Origin: Oligoflexales bacterium
GTDB taxonomy: Bacteria; Bdellovibrionota_B; Oligoflexia; Oligoflexales; CACXFL01
Assembly (NCBI GenBank): GCA_028282865.1
Contig: JANQHA010000398.1
Span: 1 to 5,066, forward strand
Direction: 5' to 3'
Length of the DNA: 5,066 nt
Below the pieces are notes generated by a model that had not been told where the DNA came from, ran no database searches, and saw only the letters and a program-made list of their open reading frames with translations. A program made the position numbers and the translations under genes. Below, piece after piece: positions 1 through 4,041 of the stretch. How positions within the stretch are numbered: position 1 is the first letter of the stretch; each line of letters begins with the position of its first letter.

Positions 1-1176
1 CATTCAGATTCGCTTTCAAATATAAAACTAGACGTGATTGTCAGTGGGTCCATCGGAGCCGTTGAGTCGGTCAAGTTTATCCGGGCTCTGCGGCGACTAG
101 GGGCGGAAGTAACTGCTTGGCTGACTAAAGGTGGCGCCCAGTTTATTACAGAAACTGCGCTTGAATGGGCCACAGCCAAACCTGTGGTTACGGACTTTTC
201 TGGAACCAACTCTCACTTAGCTTGCGGCGACGCTTGCATCGTTTCCCCAGCGTCATCGAACTTTATTTACAAAATCGCCAATGGCATAACAGACAGCCCA
301 TCATCAGCTTTGTGCGCATCTTACTGCGGTTCAAAAAAACCAGTTCTGATACTTCCATTAATGCATGACAGCCTTTTTCACGCACCCGCCGTGCAAGAAA
401 ATCTAGCTAAATTGGCTAACTGGGGAATTTTTTTGCAATCACTTGGAGAGGAGGGAAAGCAAAAATTCCCCTCTCCCGCAGCCTTAGCGGACCAAGTTTC
501 CCATCATATAAATTGTAACAATAGAACTGCTGTAGTCGCTTTTGGAGGAACGCTTGGATATATTGACGACGTACGCTTTATCGGAAACTACTCTAGTGGC
601 GCATTAGGAAGTTTGATTACCGAGGAACTATTCCGTCAGGGGTTTGAAGTAACCGCTATTAAAGGCTCAGGAACTCACACACCTAATTCATACACAGACT
701 TAGTTCGCATTACGACCAACCAAGACTTAGAGCAGGCTTTAATTAAAGCGTTTAAAAACGATATCGATGCGCTCGTATTTCTGAGCGCGGTTTTGGATTA
801 CATTCCAACAGATAAATCAGCCGGGAAAATCAGATCTGACAAAAAACAGTTGGATATTAGTTTAAAACCCACCGAGAAAATCATTTCGCGCTTCCAGCCT
901 AACACTCCAATAAAAGTTGGTTTTAAGCTAGAGCCACAGGTCGAGGGTATTGATGTCCATAGGTTGGCATCGAAGTATATCTCAGAATACCAGCTTAGTA
1001 TGCTCGTTGTGAACGGACTGAATGATGTGAGCCCTAGCGATCATAGAGCCACCCTATGTCAAAAAATTAATGGTGATATATCGACTCAGCAGAAGGGTTC
1101 TAAACAAGAACTTGCAAGAGCAGTCGCTGAACATACGCTACACGGAGTTAGAGATTTTTATGAGAAAGGCCATTGA
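1..1176 (+). CDS. coaBC: CoaBC-like phosphopantothenoylcysteine decarboxylase / phosphopantothenate-cysteine ligase, 5'-partial
   Basis: This is a two-domain flavoprotein of coenzyme A synthesis: CoaB joins cysteine to 4'-phosphopantothenate using CTP, and CoaC then decarboxylates the product with FMN. The frame is open to the window edge, with no stop and no Shine-Dalgarno before the first candidate start (GTG at 34), so the true start probably lies upstream. Residue numbers here count from that GTG. The CoaC half (about 1-160) shows the FMN-binding SGSIGAV (4-10), a His at 61 matching the catalytic His, and SPASSNFIYKIANG (71-84). Where the family has PxMN there is PLMH (108-111), and the ACGDxGxGRM clamp is absent. 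The CoaB half (about 165-370) is well kept: a GGT nucleotide loop (171-173), RFIGNYSSG (181-189) with the conserved Asn185, SAVLDY (251-256), and GKIRSDKK (264-271) with the expected Lys265. It is therefore probably active as ligase and doubtful as decarboxylase. The alternative is a diverged paralogue with another role. Confidence 0.85.
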   Translation, partial: HSDSLSNIKLDVIVSGSIGAVESVKFIRALRRLGAEVTAWLTKGGAQFITETALEWATAKPVVTDFSGTNSHLACGDACIVSPASSNFIYKIANGITDSPSSALCASYCGSKKPVLILPLMHDSLFHAPAVQENLAKLANWGIFLQSLGEEGKQKFPSPAALADQVSHHINCNNRTAVVAFGGTLGYIDDVRFIGNYSSGALGSLITEELFRQGFEVTAIKGSGTHTPNSYTDLVRITTNQDLEQALIKAFKNDIDALVFLSAVLDYIPTDKSAGKIRSDKKQLDISLKPTEKIISRFQPNTPIKVGFKLEPQVEGIDVHRLASKYISEYQLSMLVVNGLNDVSPSDHRATLCQKINGDISTQQKGSKQELARAVAEHTLHGVRDFYEKGH

Positions 1177-1909
1177 TATTCTAAAAGCAATATACTTTTG
1201 GACGGCGATGATTTCAGTCACCGGGGTTATATTTATTTTTCTCCAGATTCATCGGTTTATTTATATCATCTTGAACAAAAGTGATTTTGATGTGGCTTCT
1301 CACAACTGGACCTGCATCTGGGGAAAGACAATAATCAACCTAATGCCTTGGTGGCGAGTTTATATAGAAGGGTTCGAAAACATCCCTAGTGAGACTAGCA
1401 ATAATAAGCTCGTCATTGTCGCAAACCACGAATCTATGACTGACATTTGGATTCTATGTTATCTACATTTTCAGTTTAGGTGGCTGTCAAAGGCGGAAGT
1501 GTTTAAAGTACCAATCATAGGTCACGCGATGAGGCTAGCTGGATACATTCCAGTGACCCGAGGTGATAAGGACAGTCACCAGCAAGCAATGAAATCTAGT
1601 GCTGAATGGGTACAGAAGGGCATACCTATGTTATTTTTCCCCGAAGGAACTAGATCAGAAACCAGCGAGCTGCGGCCATTTAAAATGGGTGCGTTTAAGC
1701 TAGCTAGAGATACCGGCGCTAGCATTCTTCCGGTTGCACTAAAAGGAGCAGGTAAGCTCATGTCTAAAGGAAGTCCTATTCCAAAATCAGCTCGAGTGCA
1801 GGTCTGTATTATGCCAATAGTGCCACCCCCAGCTCCAGACGGTAACCTACAAGAATACGCTGATGACATACGCACCATCATTCAAAGTAAACGCGACTCT
1901 ATGCAATAA
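1160..1909 (+). CDS. plsC: 1-acyl-sn-glycerol-3-phosphate acyltransferase (PlsC/LPLAT family)
   Basis: This is a 249-residue inner-membrane enzyme that transfers an acyl chain to the sn-2 position of lysophosphatidic acid to give phosphatidic acid. All four acyltransferase motifs are visible. The catalytic HX4D is NHESMTD (His90, Asp95). Motif II is GYIPVTRGD (128-136, Arg134). Motif III is FFPEGTRS (159-166), which binds the glycerol phosphate. Motif IV is ILPVALKGA (189-197). Residues about 8-38 are strongly hydrophobic and form the N-terminal membrane anchor. The ATG at 1160 is chosen because it begins MRKAIDILKAI just before the anchor. A GTG in frame at 1070 lies deep inside the upstream gene and adds an unfamiliar tail. 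GGAG at 1144-1147 or AGAG at 1150-1153 could serve as Shine-Dalgarno. The start overlaps the upstream coaBC-like gene by 17 nt, so the two are likely co-transcribed and translationally coupled. Length is normal. Acyl-donor specificity cannot be read from the sequence. Confidence 0.93.
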   Translation: MRKAIDILKAIYFWTAMISVTGVIFIFLQIHRFIYIILNKSDFDVASHNWTCIWGKTIINLMPWWRVYIEGFENIPSETSNNKLVIVANHESMTDIWILCYLHFQFRWLSKAEVFKVPIIGHAMRLAGYIPVTRGDKDSHQQAMKSSAEWVQKGIPMLFFPEGTRSETSELRPFKMGAFKLARDTGASILPVALKGAGKLMSKGSPIPKSARVQVCIMPIVPPPAPDGNLQEYADDIRTIIQSKRDSMQ

Positions 1910-1934
1910 AAAAAGGGCCCTATAGGACCCTTTT
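1908..1934. terminator. Bidirectional hairpin terminator between convergent plsC and flgE
   Basis: AAAAGGG (1911-1917) pairs with CCCTTTT (1928-1934). One mismatch follows, then CC/GG closes a TATA loop (1921-1924). Read rightward the arm ends in TTTT after plsC. Read leftward the stem is followed by seven T residues (complement of 1908-1914), which gives a stronger intrinsic terminator for the flgE transcript. It sits 2-25 nt past the plsC stop and 24 nt past the flgE stop, as expected for two convergent units. Confidence 0.8.
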
Positions 1935-1957
1935 AAAAACCTACTTTACTTAGACTA

Positions 1958-3274
1958 TTACCGCTTGAGGTTTACGATTTCTTCCATCATCGAGTCTGTA
2001 GTCGTCACCGACCTAGAGTTCGCTTGGAAACCACGCTGGGTCATAATCATATTTACAAACTGCCGAGCTAAGTCGACATTTGATTCTTCTAGCGTCGCAG
2101 AGTAAATTGAGCCGCGAACTCCAGTCTGAGCCAAGCCAATTCTCGGAGGACCAGAGTCCAATGTTTTATAGAATTGGTTCCGACCCGCCTTTTTCAGGCC
2201 ATCTGTATTCTCAAAACTAGCTATCGCAATTGCGCCCAGACGACGCTGAATCCCGTTGGTATAAAACCCACGAATGGTACCATCAAGCTCGATTTTTAAC
2301 GATTTAAGGTTTCCTGCTTCATAGCCGTTTTGATTGTGAAATATAGTATCAGAACGAGACGCAGTGGATGATGATGCACCGACACCATTTCCATCTTCAG
2401 TAAGAATATTTTTACCGAAATCTATCTCAATGTTCTGCTCAGCGAAAGCACCATCTTTAAAGTTTGCATTAAAATACTCGATCTCTTCATTCTGTAGCAG
2501 ACCGTCAGCTGTAAAGTTTACCATGCCGGCACCAACTTCTTTATACTTAGCATCAGAGTCAGCATCTGTAACCTCGGTAGCATCTACTAAGCTATGATAT
2601 TTCCATGTTATACCCTCATCATCTTCCATTCTTTTAAAGTAAACTGTCATGCTGTGAGTTCTACCTTGACTATCAAAGATATTCATCGTCGTGCTAAAGT
2701 TTGATGTCTTCTCAGGGTTATTAACATCGAACTCCTCTTCAATAATCTTCTCACGAGCATCTAAATTTACATTGAGCAGAAGCTTACTGGTAGGTACGGG
2801 GGGGACGTTACTAGTGGCGATGCGAATATCCGACAACTTAGATGAAAGTTGTCCATCAAGATCTGCCATATAGCCTTTGACATGACCGCCACTATTATCA
2901 GAAAGGAAGCCATTTTGATCAAAATGAAAGGAGCCAACGCGGGTAAAGAACAAACCACCTGACTCCTGCGATTCAGTTTTAGTGTTGCCAACTGTAAAAA
3001 AACCATTGCCTTGAATAGCCATATCAGTCAAAGCGTCAGTCACTTGGAGACCACCTTGAGTATGTAAGGTTTTAACATTGGATAGCCTGGACCCACGACC
3101 CATCTGTGCGTTGCCGGTTCCAAGGTCAACCGAGAGCAAGTCTTCGAACTCAGCCCGGTCATATTTAAATCCTTTAGCATTGGAGTTGGCAATATTGTTG
3201 GCGATGACTGACATGCTATCTGAGTTCACAGACAAGCCAGTTACCCCCGTATACATTGCTTGCGAAATACCCAT
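1958..3274 (-). CDS. flgE: Flagellar hook protein FlgE
   Basis: This 438-residue protein is the subunit of the flagellar hook, the universal joint between rod and filament. It is exported by the flagellar type III system and has no cleaved signal peptide. The N-terminal rod/hook signature is at residues 4-38 with ANNIANSNAKGFK (25-37). The FlgE-type middle domain includes FSTTMNIFDSQGRTHSMTVYF (193-213). The C-terminal helix has the diagnostic SNVDLARQFVNMIMTQRGFQANSRSV region (398-423) and ends in EIVNLKR. Length and this C-terminus favour FlgE over the shorter rod proteins FlgF and FlgG. The central part (about 175-315) is acidic and variable, as expected of the surface-exposed hook domains. 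The ATG at 3274 is supported by a strong AAGGAGGG 4 nt upstream. The gene is last in the leftward fliD-fliS-flgE series. The 173-nt gap before it suggests its own promoter. No flgD or fliK is adjacent in the window. Confidence 0.93.
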   Translation of the reverse strand: MGISQAMYTGVTGLSVNSDSMSVIANNIANSNAKGFKYDRAEFEDLLSVDLGTGNAQMGRGSRLSNVKTLHTQGGLQVTDALTDMAIQGNGFFTVGNTKTESQESGGLFFTRVGSFHFDQNGFLSDNSGGHVKGYMADLDGQLSSKLSDIRIATSNVPPVPTSKLLLNVNLDAREKIIEEEFDVNNPEKTSNFSTTMNIFDSQGRTHSMTVYFKRMEDDEGITWKYHSLVDATEVTDADSDAKYKEVGAGMVNFTADGLLQNEEIEYFNANFKDGAFAEQNIEIDFGKNILTEDGNGVGASSSTASRSDTIFHNQNGYEAGNLKSLKIELDGTIRGFYTNGIQRRLGAIAIASFENTDGLKKAGRNQFYKTLDSGPPRIGLAQTGVRGSIYSATLEESNVDLARQFVNMIMTQRGFQANSRSVTTTDSMMEEIVNLKR

Positions 3275-3278
3275 GCTA

Positions 3279-3286
3279 CCCTCCTT
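3279..3286 (-). promoter_or_regulatory. Strong Shine-Dalgarno of flgE
   Basis: The minus strand reads AAGGAGGG followed by TAGC and then the flgE ATG. This near-perfect anti-16S match fixes the flgE start. It also contains an AAGGA (ANGGA) motif, relevant to possible CsrA binding, and lies 4 nt downstream of the hairpin at 3291-3306. Confidence 0.85.
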
Positions 3287-3290
3287 ACAT

Positions 3291-3317
3291 TAAAGTTCTC
3301 ACTTTATCTTCCGATAA
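3291..3317 (+). promoter_or_regulatory. Sigma28 (FliA)-like promoter, pointing rightward, antisense to flgE leader and fliS
   Basis: TAAAGTTC (3291-3298), 11 nt, then TCCGATAA (3310-3317) differs from the FliA consensus TAAAGTTT-N11-GCCGATAA at two positions, with exact spacing. It faces away from flgE. A transcript from about 3324 would oppose the flgE leader and then the 3' end of fliS. No sense gene lies downstream on this strand. The motif overlaps two inverted repeats, which offers a competing explanation for its sequence. Confidence 0.35.
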
Positions 3318-3383
3318 CGGACTCTGCCTAGAAAAGTCCCTAGACTTAAGTTAACACTTCATAAGACGTAAGATGAGAAGGGT

Positions 3384-3399
3384 TGCAAAAAAACAACCT
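3384..3399 (-). promoter_or_regulatory. Sigma54-like promoter for flgE
   Basis: The minus strand reads AGGTTGTTTTTTTGCA, with GG at 3398-3397 and GC at 3386-3385 separated by exactly 10 nt. The -12 half (TTTGCA) matches the sigma54 consensus well. The -24 half keeps only the GG. It points at flgE and would start transcription near 3373, giving a leader of about 100 nt. Hook genes are sigma54-dependent in many polar-flagellate bacteria. The element also lies inside an imperfect inverted repeat (3378-3401), so it could instead be a chance product of that hairpin. Confidence 0.4.
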
Positions 3400-3409
3400 T
3401 TGGAGAAAT

Positions 3410-3439
3410 TAGGCAGTTACTGCCTAGCTAAGGGTAGCT
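3410..3439 (-). terminator. Tandem hairpins just past fliS, weak terminator candidate
   Basis: Two perfect hairpins follow the fliS stop on the minus strand: AGCTA-CCCT-TAGCT (3426-3439), then TAGGCAG-TAA-CTGCCTA (3410-3426). The second is followed by ATTTCT rather than a full T-run, so termination would be weak or the hairpins may simply protect the 3' end of the fliS mRNA. They lie between fliS and the predicted flgE promoter, as expected if flgE has separate expression. Confidence 0.35.
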
Positions 3440-3447
3440 TAAAAGTA

Positions 3448-3987
3448 TTAGGCCACTACTTTAAGTTGTGGATTATCAGAAGATTTATTTTCGTTTAACT
3501 CTGCAGCTGCCGCCTTTGCAGCTTCAGAAGCACTTTGAAACTTCTTAGGCTCACCATTTTGAGATACGTACTCTTCGTATTCCTTTGGTTGGAGCTTTGC
3601 AGATGGTACTCCGTCTGGCCTCGGATTATCGATGACATCCTTCCAAGCCTGATAAAGCGTCATGAGTATTTTTTCAACGTGATCTAAGCACTCTTGATCG
3701 TTATTGATGTTGCCTTCGATTAATTTATCAATCATGAAAACATATAGATTTTCTAAATCGACAGCAATTTGACCACCAGATTTAAAGTCTAATGTAGCCA
3801 TCAACTCAGATAGGATTGCAGTCGACTTCGAAATATAAGTGCCTTTTTCACCTACTTTTCCTGCATTCATAGCGGCTTTTGCTTGCTTAGTGAATTTGAT
3901 GGCACCTTCATACAGCATCAATAAGACCTTCTCGCGACTTGCCGTCGTAACCTGGGTTTTTTGATACTTTTTGTAAGGGTTATTCAT
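3448..3987 (-). CDS. fliS: Flagellar export chaperone FliS, with C-terminal extension
   Basis: FliS binds the C-terminus of flagellin in the cytoplasm, stops it polymerising early and hands it to the export gate. The start MNNPYKKYQKTQVTTASREKV is a classic FliS opening (the NPY..Y motif and the polar TASREK turn). It is followed by LLMLYEGAIKFTKQAKAAM (22-40), ELMATLDFKSGGQIAVDLENLYVFM (61-85) and LMTLYQAWKDVID (108-120), which together make the four-helix bundle. At 179 residues it is about 50 longer than a usual FliS. The excess is residues 123-179, an Ala- and Lys-rich tail (AAKAAAAEL at 156-164) after a Pro-rich linker. It lies 54 nt downstream of fliD, its normal partner. GGAGG at 3998-4002 lies 10 nt from the ATG, rather far, and is buried in a stem (see the hairpin at 3995-4026). 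Confidence 0.93.
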   Translation of the reverse strand: MNNPYKKYQKTQVTTASREKVLLMLYEGAIKFTKQAKAAMNAGKVGEKGTYISKSTAILSELMATLDFKSGGQIAVDLENLYVFMIDKLIEGNINNDQECLDHVEKILMTLYQAWKDVIDNPRPDGVPSAKLQPKEYEEYVSQNGEPKKFQSASEAAKAAAAELNENKSSDNPQLKVVA

Positions 3988-4004
3988 CTTGAATCAGCCT
4001 CCAT
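3984..4004 (-). other. Possible six-codon leader frame overlapping the fliS start
   Basis: ATG GAG GCT GAT TCA AGA TGA encodes MEADSR. Its TGA overlaps the fliS ATG as ATGA. An AGAGG lies 4 nt before its ATG in the loop of the fliS hairpin. Translating it would run through the arm that hides the fliS Shine-Dalgarno and end where fliS begins, a layout suited to coupling. So short a frame can easily arise by chance. Confidence 0.2.
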
Positions 4005-4026
4005 GATTCCTCTAAGCCGGAGGCTG
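3995..4026 (-). promoter_or_regulatory. Hairpin sequestering the fliS Shine-Dalgarno
   Basis: On the minus strand CAGCCTCC (4026-4019) pairs perfectly with GGAGGCTG (4002-3995) around a 16-nt loop. The second arm contains the only good fliS Shine-Dalgarno, GGAGG. No T-run follows, so it does not look like a terminator of fliD. The loop carries AGAGGAATC and most of an ATG, the start of the six-codon frame described separately. Control of fliS translation by this stem is inferred. Confidence 0.55.
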
Positions 4027-4041
4027 TTTAATGTAGCCTAC

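Larger units (their letters stand above)
3275..3373 (-). promoter_or_regulatory. Candidate structured 5' leader of flgE mRNA
   Basis: Read on the minus strand, this stretch holds three short perfect hairpins in a row. AAGTC-TAGG-GACTT lies at 3334-3347, TTATC-GGAA-GATAA at 3304-3317 and TAAAGT-GAGA-ACTTTA at 3291-3306. The last two loops fit the GNRA tetraloop rule only on this strand, which argues for a role in the flgE-sense RNA. The two share 3 nt and so compete for full pairing. GGA motifs occur at AGGGA (3337-3341), in the GGAA loop (3309-3312) and in the Shine-Dalgarno. The upstream limit is inferred from the predicted sigma54 start about 12 nt past the GC element. That the leader is structured is seen in the sequence. 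That it is regulatory is inference. Confidence 0.4.

Noticed and set aside
34..36. GTG at 34 as the start of the CoaBC-like gene
   Set aside because: The frame is open to base 1 with sensible codons, there is no Shine-Dalgarno upstream, and the start would cut into the first beta-strand of the flavoprotein fold. The gene is more likely truncated by the window edge.
216..237. ACGD after the catalytic His taken as the CoaC clamp motif
   Set aside because: The clamp lies after the PxMN region in the family. This ACGD sits beside the His and fills the helix before SPASSN, so the resemblance is coincidental.
1070..1159. Longer plsC starting at GTG 1070
   Set aside because: It would overlap the upstream gene by more than 100 nt and add 30 residues unlike any PlsC N-terminus. 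The ATG at 1160 fits the family.
1576..1881. Open frame on the minus strand inside plsC
   Set aside because: It lies opposite motifs II-IV of plsC, has no Shine-Dalgarno and no recognisable protein character.
2767..3006. Open frame on the minus strand inside flgE in another frame
   Set aside because: It overlaps conserved FlgE coding sequence on the same strand and resembles nothing. The FlgE frame is continuous, so there is no frameshift to explain it.
3285..3290. ATG-TAA start-stop pair just before the flgE Shine-Dalgarno (minus strand)
   Set aside because: It has no Shine-Dalgarno of its own and such pairs are common by chance in AT-rich leaders.
3275..3447. CRISPR-like array in the fliS-flgE gap
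   Set aside because: The repeats are short, of different sequence and irregularly spaced. No direct repeat of adequate length recurs.
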